Source of the DNA: Acidobacteriaceae bacterium
GTDB taxonomy: Bacteria > Acidobacteriota > Terriglobia > Terriglobales > Acidobacteriaceae
DNA: 7,122 nucleotides
Direction: 5' to 3'
NCBI GenBank assembly: GCA_030838305.1
Contig: JAUTWY010000523.1
Span: 1 to 7,122 of the forward strand
Below the pieces are notes generated by a model, which ran no database searches, was not told the origin of the DNA, and saw nothing but the letters and a program-made list of their open reading frames with translations. The position numbers and the translations under genes are program-made. How positions within the stretch are numbered: the first letter of the stretch is position 1; each line of letters opens with the position of its first letter. Of this stretch, positions 1 through 6,599 are shown piece by piece.

Positions 1-36
1 AGTCTTCGTGCCATTGGGCTGGATCGGCACCAGGGA
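1..36 (-). other. Probable start of a thioesterase (TE) domain, cut by window edge
   Basis: After the carrier domain the frame continues with SSLVPIQPNGTKT up to position 1. The LVPIQPxGxK pattern is the usual entry to a type I NRPS thioesterase, placed just before its first beta strand. The catalytic Ser, Asp and His lie outside the window, so this is a prediction from about a dozen residues. A reductase or another C domain would normally begin differently. Confidence 0.6.
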
Positions 37-3000
37 CGACCACGAAGGGGACCAGCCTTCTTTCCGCAGCATGTTCGCCAATTCTTCAACCGTGGGCGCC
101 TGCAACAACGTGGCAATCGGCAGACGCTTGCCAAACATCTGCTCGATGCGATGCATTAACCTTACAGCCAACAGCGAGTGACCGCCAAGGTCAAAGAAAT
201 TCTGCCGCACTCCGATCGGCTGTTTGCCTAAAACCGCCTCCCAGACCTTGACCAGCTGCGATTCCAGACCGTCTTTCGGCGCAACCATCGACTCGTCTGA
301 GATCAACTCCTCGGGCAGCAGTGAGGGTAACGCGTTGCGATCGACCTTGCCGTTAGGCGTGAGGGGCATGGACTTCAGAATCACGAATGACGATGGCACC
401 ATGTATTCCGGTAACTTCTCTTTCAAGAAAATGCGCAACTTGTTCGCAGTGAGTGAATCGTCGACCGGGACAACATACGCCAGCAACTTTTTGCCTTCGT
501 GGCCATCTTCGCGGGCAACCACCACGCTCTCGGCAATCTCTGAATGTCGATTCAATGCCGTCTCAATCTCGCCCAGTTCCACGCGGAACCCGCGAATCTT
601 CACCTGATCATCGCTGCGGCCAAGGAATTCAATATCTCCGTTGGGCAGGTACTTCGCGAGATCGCCGGTATTGTAAAGACGCGCCTCTGGCGATTGGCGG
701 AAAGGGTCTTTAATGAATTTTTGCGCGGTCAGCTCGGGACGATTCAGATATCCTCGCGCCACGCCGATACCGCCAATGTGCAACTCGCCGCGGATTCCAA
801 CTGGCACGGGTTGCCGCTGCGAATCCAGGAGATGGATCTGAACGTTTCGGATAGGCCGCCCGATGGGCAGACTGGCCGGAATTTTTTTTCCTGTCGGCTC
901 GTAGGCGGTGGCAATGACACTCGCCTCGGTGGGGCCGTACGTATTAACCCATCGTACTCGCTCCCCGACCATCTTCTTCCATGCGGTCAGTGCGCCCGCA
1001 GAGGCCTTCTCTCCGCCCACAATCACCAGCCGCAATTTTGGAGGCAGGCTCTTTCTCAAGTCCGACGCCTCGTGCACCAGTTCATGCCAGTATGCGGTCG
1101 GAAGATCCAGGACGGTCACGCCACGCTCCCTGATCCAACTCAGAAAGTCAGCGATTGCCAACGGCATCTCTTTCGTTTTAAGGACCAGCGCCGCTCCGCT
1201 CATTAGCGTCGGGAAGATTTCCTCAATCGCAATATCAAAACTGATCGAAGAGAACTGCAGCACGCGATCCGAAGGGTTGAGTCCATAGAGCTCGATGGAA
1301 GCTGTGTTGTGGTTCACCAGACCGCCATGGGTAAGTAGAACGCCCCGCGGCTTGCCGGTTGAGCCTGAAGTGTAGATCAGGTACGCGAGGCTTTCCGCAC
1401 TCGCAACATTCTCAACATTATCCTGCCGCTCGCGTCCAATCGCGTTCCAGTCCGCGGTAACGTTAATAACGCTGCACGATTCACCGGATAGTTCCGCGAT
1501 CGTCCCGTTGTCCGTAATGACCAGTGGAGCCTGCGAGTCTTCCAACATGTATTGCAGGCGCTCGCGCGGATACTTGGGGTCGAGCGGGACACACGCTCCC
1601 CCAACCTTCAGCACAGCCAGCAGTGCGATGATCAATTCCGGGGAACTCTCGAACGCAATTCCCACCTGAACTTCCGGTCCAACCCCGCGCTGCCGCAGGT
1701 ATCGAGCCAGCTGGTTTGCTCGGCCATTGAGCTCGCGATAAGTCAGTTTTCTCTTTTCCTGGACTACAGCTACGCGCTCCGGAATGCGCTCTGCCTGCGC
1801 TTCAATCAATTGGTGAATACATTGCTCGCGGGGATAATCGGCCTCGGTGCTGTTCCATTGTAGGATTTGTTGATTCTCGGCTTCCGTGAGCAATCGAAGG
1901 CGTGATACCTTTTGTTCCGCGTGCGCCACGATCTCTTGCAACAAGACCTGCCAGTGGCCCGCGATACGCGCCACTGTAGGCGCGTCAAATAGGTCGGTGT
2001 TGTATACCAGGCGCCCCTGGATTTCCGGTGATCGATCGTCCAATTCCAAGTCCAGGTCGAACTTCGCTGCGCCGGTATCCACCGTCATCTGGCTCACATC
2101 CCAACCCGGTTCTACTTTGGTCATCGTCGGCGCCAGTGAGATCAAGACCTGAAGCATTGGGTTGCGGCTGAAATCACGCTCCGGATGAAGTTCATGTACC
2201 AGCGTGGCAAACGGCACATCATCATTGGACAAAGCGCCCAAGGTAAGATCCTTAGCTCGGCGAATCAGTTCACGGAACGTCGGATCGCCGGCAAGGTTCA
2301 CCCGTAACGCAAGAGGGTTTTGGAAACAGCCCAGCAGTCCATCTAATTCCGAACGCTTCCGCCCCGCACTTACCGTCCCCACGATAATCTCGCTTTGACC
2401 GGTGTAGCGGTGCAGAAGGGTCGCAAAGGAGGCCAGAAGCGTCATGAAGAGGGTTGCCCCTTCCCTACGGCTGAGCATCCGCAATTCATCGCTCAAGGCG
2501 CAGGAAAGTCGAACCGGCTGTTGGGCGCCGCGGTTGCTCTGCACGGCGGGACGGGAGTGGTCCGTCGGCAATTGCAACACTGGCAGGTTGCCACATAGGT
2601 GTTCCCGCCAGTAGCTCATCTGGCGGGAAAATTCTTCTCCTTGAAGCCACTGTTGCTGCCAAGCCGCATAGTCAGCATATTGAATCGGCGGGTCGGGCAA
2701 CGGCGAAGGCTCGCCTTTTGAGAAGGCGCCGTACAGCGCTACCAGTTCCGGCAACTGCACTCGGTAAATCGAGAGTCCGTCGAAGATAATGTGATGCAAA
2801 CTGACCCACAACTGGTAAGAATTCTCATCCAGCCGTAGCAGGGTGAAACGCGCTAAGGGCAAGCGGCTTAAATCAAATGGCTTGCGACTCTCCTCGGTTG
2901 CCAAGCGCAACGCTTCCTGTTCGCGATCAAGCTTCGCCACATTTCGGAGATCAATGATGGGCAGCTTGATCTCGCTCGCCGGGTGAATTACCTGTACCGG

Positions 3001-4611
3001 TTGACCGTTCACCATTTCGAACGTGGTGCGCCAAACTTCGTGGCGCCGGACGATTTCGGTCAGGCAGCGTTCCAGTGTAGCGACATCCACTGGCCCGGTC
3101 CGGTAGATCGTAACCAGTTCGTTGTACACCGGAACTTCAGGCGCCATCTGACAATGAAGCCATATCTGTTGTTGCGGAAAGGATAATGGCGCCGGTTCCG
3201 AGCCGGACCGCGGCGGAATCATGTCAAGGTGCGTCTGCTCTGCGAGATACTTCTTGATCAGAGCTTGCTTCTCCATCTCAGGCTGGACCGCGGCAGAGCC
3301 AAGCACTACGATGGGAGCTTCTCTTCGACTCTCTGCGCCAGCGCTTGCCCTCTCGACATCGGGCGACTGCTTCCCGAATCTCACTTTCAGGGACGTAAGT
3401 CCACGGAGGCCAAGATTCGTTCTCCAAACCAATTCTTGAGGTTCGAGCATCAGCTCAGGGAAGCGGCGAAGAATAGTCTCAAAGGCGATCTGCCCTTCCG
3501 CACGCGCCAGCGGAGCCCCGAAACAAAAATGCGCGGCGTAACCGAATGCGAGGTGGCGATTGTCCTTGCGTGTGATGTCAAAGCGGGCCGGATCGGGGAA
3601 CCGCTCGGGATCGCGATTGGCCGCAGCCATCACCGCGATTACTGCCTCTCGCTTGCGAATCTGCTTTCCGCCTAGTTCTCTGTCGCTCGGCGCCAGGCGC
3701 GCGGTATGCTGGCTGGGACTCTCATAGCGAAGCATTTCTTCCACCGCGGAAGGAATGAGTGACAAATCTTCGCGCAGCTTTTCCATCTGATCCGGGTTAC
3801 GCAACAGCGTCAGCATGCCGTTGCCAATCAGGTTCGTCGTTGTCTCCTGCCCACCCACCATGGTCACAATGGTGTTGGCGACTACTTCTTCTTCGGTCAG
3901 GCGATCGCCCTCCATCTCGGCAGTGAGCAGCGAATGGATGAGTCCCTCTCGGGGATGCTGTTTCACATCACGAATTGCATCCCGGAAATACGACGTCATC
4001 TCCTGGACGGTGCGCAGCATGGTGTCTGCATGGTCGGGGTTATGCTGGAAATTCCCCAGCATCTCGGCGAAATTCGCCGACCACGTCTTCAGGTACTCTC
4101 GATCGGAAACCGGTACGCCCAACATCTCTGCTGTCACGATCGCGGGCAAAGGCTCGGCCAAATCGGCAATCACATCCATCGAACCTTTGTCCTCGACCTG
4201 ATCGAGCAGGCCATTCACAATGTCCTGGATATGCATTTTTAGTACGTCGACTTTTGCCGGGGTGAACGCTTTCGAGGCCAATCCGCGCAGGCGTGTATGA
4301 GTGGGCGCGTCCATGAACAACATCTGCTTCACCATGACCTGCGCGATCGGATTCAACTTCGACAGACCCATGGCCGTAAGTTGTTCTGGAGTAGGGGTGC
4401 GCTCGGCGGAGAATGTGTGCAACACCTCGAGCACTTCCGGGTATCGCGTCACCACCCAGGCATGCAGGAATGTATCCCAATGCACCGGGTCTTCACTTCG
4501 CAGGCGGTCGAATAAAGGATAGGGATTGCCGAGGATCGCGGGATCGAGCAGATGGTAGAGGCTCAGTGCGGCGTTCGGATTGTCTAATCGCGATGGTGCG
4601 CCCAGATTCAC
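1..4611 (-). CDS. Cytochrome P450-NRPS fusion, P450-C-A-PCP-(TE), 3' end outside window
   Basis: One uninterrupted frame runs from a GTG at 4611 to the window edge: 1537 codons with no stop. Domains in order are a complete class I-type bacterial P450 (about residues 15-413), a linker of about 60 residues, a condensation domain (about 473-905), an adenylation domain (about 932-1432), a carrier domain (about 1448-1515, phosphopantetheine Ser1479) and the first residues of a probable thioesterase (from about 1526). The soluble multienzyme should add one amino acid to the aminoacyl group supplied by the A-PCP protein upstream, oxidise a carrier-bound residue, and probably release the product. The GTG start is chosen because a GGAAGG ribosome site lies 9 nt upstream and the codon overlaps the previous gene's TGA. 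Neither in-frame ATG in the linker (residues 446 and 464) has a ribosome site, so the P450 is a true fusion and not a separate gene. Domain identities are clear from motifs; the product is inferred. Confidence 0.93.
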   Translation of the reverse strand, partial: MNLGAPSRLDNPNAALSLYHLLDPAILGNPYPLFDRLRSEDPVHWDTFLHAWVVTRYPEVLEVLHTFSAERTPTPEQLTAMGLSKLNPIAQVMVKQMLFMDAPTHTRLRGLASKAFTPAKVDVLKMHIQDIVNGLLDQVEDKGSMDVIADLAEPLPAIVTAEMLGVPVSDREYLKTWSANFAEMLGNFQHNPDHADTMLRTVQEMTSYFRDAIRDVKQHPREGLIHSLLTAEMEGDRLTEEEVVANTIVTMVGGQETTTNLIGNGMLTLLRNPDQMEKLREDLSLIPSAVEEMLRYESPSQHTARLAPSDRELGGKQIRKREAVIAVMAAANRDPERFPDPARFDITRKDNRHLAFGYAAHFCFGAPLARAEGQIAFETILRRFPELMLEPQELVWRTNLGLRGLTSLKVRFGKQSPDVERASAGAESRREAPIVVLGSAAVQPEMEKQALIKKYLAEQTHLDMIPPRSGSEPAPLSFPQQQIWLHCQMAPEVPVYNELVTIYRTGPVDVATLERCLTEIVRRHEVWRTTFEMVNGQPVQVIHPASEIKLPIIDLRNVAKLDREQEALRLATEESRKPFDLSRLPLARFTLLRLDENSYQLWVSLHHIIFDGLSIYRVQLPELVALYGAFSKGEPSPLPDPPIQYADYAAWQQQWLQGEEFSRQMSYWREHLCGNLPVLQLPTDHSRPAVQSNRGAQQPVRLSCALSDELRMLSRREGATLFMTLLASFATLLHRYTGQSEIIVGTVSAGRKRSELDGLLGCFQNPLALRVNLAGDPTFRELIRRAKDLTLGALSNDDVPFATLVHELHPERDFSRNPMLQVLISLAPTMTKVEPGWDVSQMTVDTGAAKFDLDLELDDRSPEIQGRLVYNTDLFDAPTVARIAGHWQVLLQEIVAHAEQKVSRLRLLTEAENQQILQWNSTEADYPREQCIHQLIEAQAERIPERVAVVQEKRKLTYRELNGRANQLARYLRQRGVGPEVQVGIAFESSPELIIALLAVLKVGGACVPLDPKYPRERLQYMLEDSQAPLVITDNGTIAELSGESCSVINVTADWNAIGRERQDNVENVASAESLAYLIYTSGSTGKPRGVLLTHGGLVNHNTASIELYGLNPSDRVLQFSSISFDIAIEEIFPTLMSGAALVLKTKEMPLAIADFLSWIRERGVTVLDLPTAYWHELVHEASDLRKSLPPKLRLVIVGGEKASAGALTAWKKMVGERVRWVNTYGPTEASVIATAYEPTGKKIPASLPIGRPIRNVQIHLLDSQRQPVPVGIRGELHIGGIGVARGYLNRPELTAQKFIKDPFRQSPEARLYNTGDLAKYLPNGDIEFLGRSDDQVKIRGFRVELGEIETALNRHSEIAESVVVAREDGHEGKKLLAYVVPVDDSLTANKLRIFLKEKLPEYMVPSSFVILKSMPLTPNGKVDRNALPSLLPEELISDESMVAPKDGLESQLVKVWEAVLGKQPIGVRQNFFDLGGHSLLAVRLMHRIEQMFGKRLPIATLLQAPTVEELANMLRKEGWSPSWSSLVPIQPNGTKT
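67..270 (-). other. Peptidyl carrier (PCP) domain
   Basis: The motif FFDLGGHSLLAVRL carries the phosphopantetheine attachment site at Ser1479 (codon at 177-175). The flanking helices (a LESQLVKVWEAVL-type helix before it, a VEELANML-type helix after it) are normal, so the domain appears active once modified by a phosphopantetheinyl transferase. No such transferase is encoded in the window. Confidence 0.92.
316..1818 (-). other. NRPS adenylation (A) domain with unusual acidic specificity code
   Basis: The core motifs are present: A3 YTSGSTGKPRG (residues 1080-1090), A5 NTYGPTE (1223-1229), the A7-type YNTGD, and A10 PNGKVDR with the catalytic Lys1422. Aligned by eye to the GrsA positions, the specificity residues are Asp1126, Ile1127, Glu1130, Asp1169, Ile1197, Gly1199, Thr1224, Val1232, Ile1233 and Lys1422, that is D-I-E-D-I-G-T-V-I-K. 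Asp1126 implies an alpha-amino group is recognised. The two extra acidic residues (Glu1130 and Asp1169) suggest a basic side chain, such as a lysine-, beta-lysine- or ornithine-like substrate. I cannot assign the substrate firmly; it could equally be an uncharacterised code. An A8 homopolymer lies in this domain without breaking the frame. Confidence 0.88.
1897..3195 (-). other. NRPS condensation (C) domain
   Basis: The domain opens with a C1-type motif (LSFPQQQIW, near residue 477). Its active-site motif is HHIIFDG (residues 606-612), so the catalytic second His (607) and the structural Asp (611) of HHxxxDG are intact. Later landmarks include LPTDHSRPAVQS, the segment GLLGCFQNPLALRV and the VPFATLVHEL/RNPMLQV block. 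It should join the donor aminoacyl group from the upstream A-PCP protein to the amino acid on its own carrier. There is no epimerisation domain upstream, so an LCL-type donor preference is expected. A short helix rich in Lys and Glu (EMEKQALIKKYLAEQ) precedes it, as is usual before C domains. Confidence 0.92.
3373..4569 (-). other. Cytochrome P450 domain of the fusion NRPS
   Basis: All P450 landmarks are visible. The B-C region has MDAPTHTRLR. The I-helix oxygen-activation motif is GGQETT (residues 253-258, acid-alcohol pair Glu256-Thr257). The K-helix ExxR is Glu292-Arg295, and the heme loop FGYAAHFCFG (356-365) carries axial ligand Cys363. There is no N-terminal membrane anchor, as expected for a soluble bacterial enzyme fed by ferredoxin; no redox partner gene is in the window. 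At about 400 residues the domain is full length. The fourth position of the heme motif, normally Gly, is Ala359, which may be a subfamily trait. From its place between an A-PCP protein and a C-A-PCP module, the substrate is probably an aminoacyl or peptidyl thioester on a carrier domain, with beta-hydroxylation the leading guess. The reaction cannot be read from sequence alone. Confidence 0.93.
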
Positions 4612-6515
4612 TGCAAATTTCCTTCCGTCCAGGCTGATGGAGGCGACTGCTGCGGGGCTACGCCCATGCTCGCAATTTTTTCTAAAATCAGCTTTTCAAT
4701 TTGCTGCGACATCTCTGCCAGCGTGGGATGATCGAACAGATTAAGCAAGTTTAGTTCTACCCCAAAACTTTGGCTGACTCTAGTGAGCAGTTGTGTGCCC
4801 AGCAGCGAGTGTCCTCCGAGCAGGAAGAAATTGTCGTTGCGCCCCACGCGGTCCACCTGCAGCAGCGAGCCGATCACCGCTGCCAGCCGCTCCTCAACAA
4901 TGCTGCGCGGAGCGATGAACTCCGCCTCAGCCAGGCTTTTGCCAGCGTGGGGCAACGGCAGGGCTGACTTGTCGACCTTGCCATTGGGAGTAAGGGGAAG
5001 GCTGGGCAGTTGCACAAAGCTCGACGGAACCATGTAGTCCGGAAGCTGCTTACGCAAATAATTCCGCAGGGCGGCTGCGGTCGGCTGCCGCGCACTATTC
5101 AGGACCACATACGCCACCAGCCGCTTCTCGCCCGCTTCATCTTCCTGGGCAATCACCGTGCCGCTTTGCACGTCCGGGTGCGAATTCAATGCACTCGCGA
5201 TTTCTCCCGGCTCAATTCGGTACCCGCGAACCTTGATCTGCTCATCCAGCCTGCCCAGAAATTCAATTTCACCGTTGGGCAGCGAGCGAACGCGATCTCC
5301 CGTGCGGTATAGCCGCACTCCTTCCTCGGAATTGAACGGATTCGGTGGAAAAGAAATCCTAGTGGATTCCGCACTGTTGCGATAACCTCTGGCCACTCCG
5401 GCTCCCCCGATCCACAGTTCTCCTGGCATGCCCGGTTCTACCGGTTTGCTGTCCTCATCGAGGATGTACAGGTGCGTGTTGTCGATAGCTCGACCGATTG
5501 AGGGCAGCCGGGCTTCATCTTCGGCGGCTGCCACGGTTGCCGAAGTCGCGACCACCGTGCATTCCGTCGGGCCGTAATTATTAACGAGTTTAAATGGCAA
5601 CCCAGCCGGAGGACGACGTCGCAATGTGTCCGCGCCCGTCAGCAGAATGCGCAGCGCGGTTTGCGCCGGCCACTCTCGAAACAACATCTGCTCCGCTAAC
5701 GCCGCGGCAAGAAAGGCAATCGTGATCTTTTGTTCGACTAGCCAGGGACACAGTCTTTCCAAATTAACGCGTACCGCCTCTTCAGGCATGTGTACGCTGG
5801 CGCCAATCGTAAGATAGGGCCAGACCTCCCACACCGCGGCGTCAAAACCCAGCGTAGCCAAGTGGCTCGCCCGGTCGGCTGCGGTTACTTCAAACGCGCG
5901 CCAGTGCCATGAAATCAGGTTCCGCAGCCCGCGGTGCACAATCTCCACTCCCTTGGGACGACCGCTTGAGCCGGAGGTAAAAATCACATACGCGAGCTGA
6001 TCTGAACTGAACTCAACCACAGGGGGCTGCTCTCGATAGCCGGTGAGTTGCGAGCGGTCGAGATCCAAATCCACGACACGCCAATTCCCCGCTGCCAAGC
6101 TGCCAAGCGTCCCGGACCGGGTGATTACCGCACACACATCTGCATCCTTTAGGATCGACTCCAGTCGCTGGGTTGGAAACGTGGGATCAAGGGGCAGATA
6201 TGCGCCACCTGCCTTCATCACCGCCAGCGCAGCCATCACCATTTGCGGAGACCGATCCAAATACAGTCCGACTAGTTTTTCCGGTCCAACCCCGATTTCC
6301 TGTAGATAATTCGCGAGCTGGTTCGCCTGGCAATCCAGTTCGCCGTACGTAAGAACTTGAGAACCCAGCTGGAGGGCAGTCGCCTCCGGATTCTCAGCCG
6401 CCCGTCTAGCCACCAACTGCGGCACAAACCACAACGAATCCTCGTGGTTATAGTCGCCCTTGCCGTTTGGCGCCTGAGCTTTGACACCGCTTAACATCGC
6501 TTGAGTACTCAACAT
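4608..6515 (-). CDS. NRPS initiation module A-PCP, predicted leucine-activating
   Basis: This 635-residue protein has one adenylation domain (about residues 30-518) and one carrier domain (about 535-608), with no condensation, epimerisation or release domain. Motifs are A3 FTSGSSGRPKG (179-189), A5 NNYGPTE (312-318), A7 YRTGDR (403-408) and A10 NGKVDK (catalytic Lys513); the carrier motif LLGGHSLL has its phosphopantetheine Ser at 570. Specificity residues, aligned by eye to GrsA, are Asp225, Ala226, Trp229, Phe268, Leu292, Gly294, Asn313, Val321, Val322 and Lys513. The resulting D-A-W-F-L-G-N-V-V-K matches the classical leucine code. It should therefore adenylate L-Leu, load it on its own carrier and present it to the next protein, whose gene overlaps this one by 4 nt. 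The architecture resembles the A-PCP proteins NikP1 and NovH, which hold an amino acid for a P450. No clear ribosome site precedes the ATG at 6515; Met7 (6497) is an alternative start. Confidence 0.95.
   Translation of the reverse strand: MLSTQAMLSGVKAQAPNGKGDYNHEDSLWFVPQLVARRAAENPEATALQLGSQVLTYGELDCQANQLANYLQEIGVGPEKLVGLYLDRSPQMVMAALAVMKAGGAYLPLDPTFPTQRLESILKDADVCAVITRSGTLGSLAAGNWRVVDLDLDRSQLTGYREQPPVVEFSSDQLAYVIFTSGSSGRPKGVEIVHRGLRNLISWHWRAFEVTAADRASHLATLGFDAAVWEVWPYLTIGASVHMPEEAVRVNLERLCPWLVEQKITIAFLAAALAEQMLFREWPAQTALRILLTGADTLRRRPPAGLPFKLVNNYGPTECTVVATSATVAAAEDEARLPSIGRAIDNTHLYILDEDSKPVEPGMPGELWIGGAGVARGYRNSAESTRISFPPNPFNSEEGVRLYRTGDRVRSLPNGEIEFLGRLDEQIKVRGYRIEPGEIASALNSHPDVQSGTVIAQEDEAGEKRLVAYVVLNSARQPTAAALRNYLRKQLPDYMVPSSFVQLPSLPLTPNGKVDKSALPLPHAGKSLAEAEFIAPRSIVEERLAAVIGSLLQVDRVGRNDNFFLLGGHSLLGTQLLTRVSQSFGVELNLLNLFDHPTLAEMSQQIEKLILEKIASMGVAPQQSPPSAWTEGNLQ
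4621..4626 (-). promoter_or_regulatory. Ribosome binding site for the P450-NRPS gene
   Basis: On the minus strand GGAAGG is followed by nine bases (AAATTTGCA) and the GTG at 4611-4609. It lies inside the last codons of the A-PCP gene. The GTG shares its last two bases with that gene's TGA (GTGA, 4611-4608), the usual arrangement for translational coupling. This site decides the GTG start. Confidence 0.75.
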
Positions 6516-6599
6516 AAATTTATAAGTGAAAGCGTCTGATTTTTGACCCTTGCGATTTCTATTGCGTTCGCAAATATCTGCTACTCGGCCCTTATCGTC
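6516..6599 (-). promoter_or_regulatory. Gap before the NRPS genes: possible operator repeats and weak promoter
   Basis: This is the only non-coding DNA in the window. It contains a 12-bp dyad with arms TTGCG and CGCAA two bases apart (6562-6573) and a further TTGCG copy at 6550-6554 on the plus strand, twelve bases from the first. On the minus strand TATAAA (6524-6519) could be a -10 box, but no convincing -35 lies 16-18 bases upstream. It is also so close to the ATG that a transcript from it would be nearly leaderless, or would use Met7. No hairpin-plus-U-tract terminator follows the sugar transferase stop. A promoter here is possible but unproven. Confidence 0.25.

Noticed and set aside
544..1206. 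Plus-strand open frame of 220 codons, and many other plus-strand frames across the window.
   Set aside because: It lies antisense to the A domain of the large NRPS, whose motifs read cleanly on the minus strand. The translation resembles no family. The same reason applies to all other plus-strand frames seen.
3196..3372. Possibility that the P450 and the C-A-PCP part are two genes.
   Set aside because: The linker has no stop and no frame change, and neither of its ATG codons (residues 446 and 464) has a ribosome site.
4040..4480. Minus-strand open frame of 146 codons rich in Arg and Gly.
   Set aside because: It is in a different frame from the P450, which covers the same DNA with recognisable P450 sequence; it is an alternate-frame shadow.
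241..5340. Similar blocks in the two A-PCP regions as a possible recent duplication.
   Set aside because: The similarity is at the protein level and limited to family core motifs; the DNA has diverged and the specificity codes differ, so they are ordinary paralogous domains.
6091..6108. Tandem copy of the 8-base unit GCTGCCAA.
   Set aside because: It lies inside the coding sequence of a variable surface segment of the A domain (LGSLAAG); two copies are too few and too short to count as a functional repeat.
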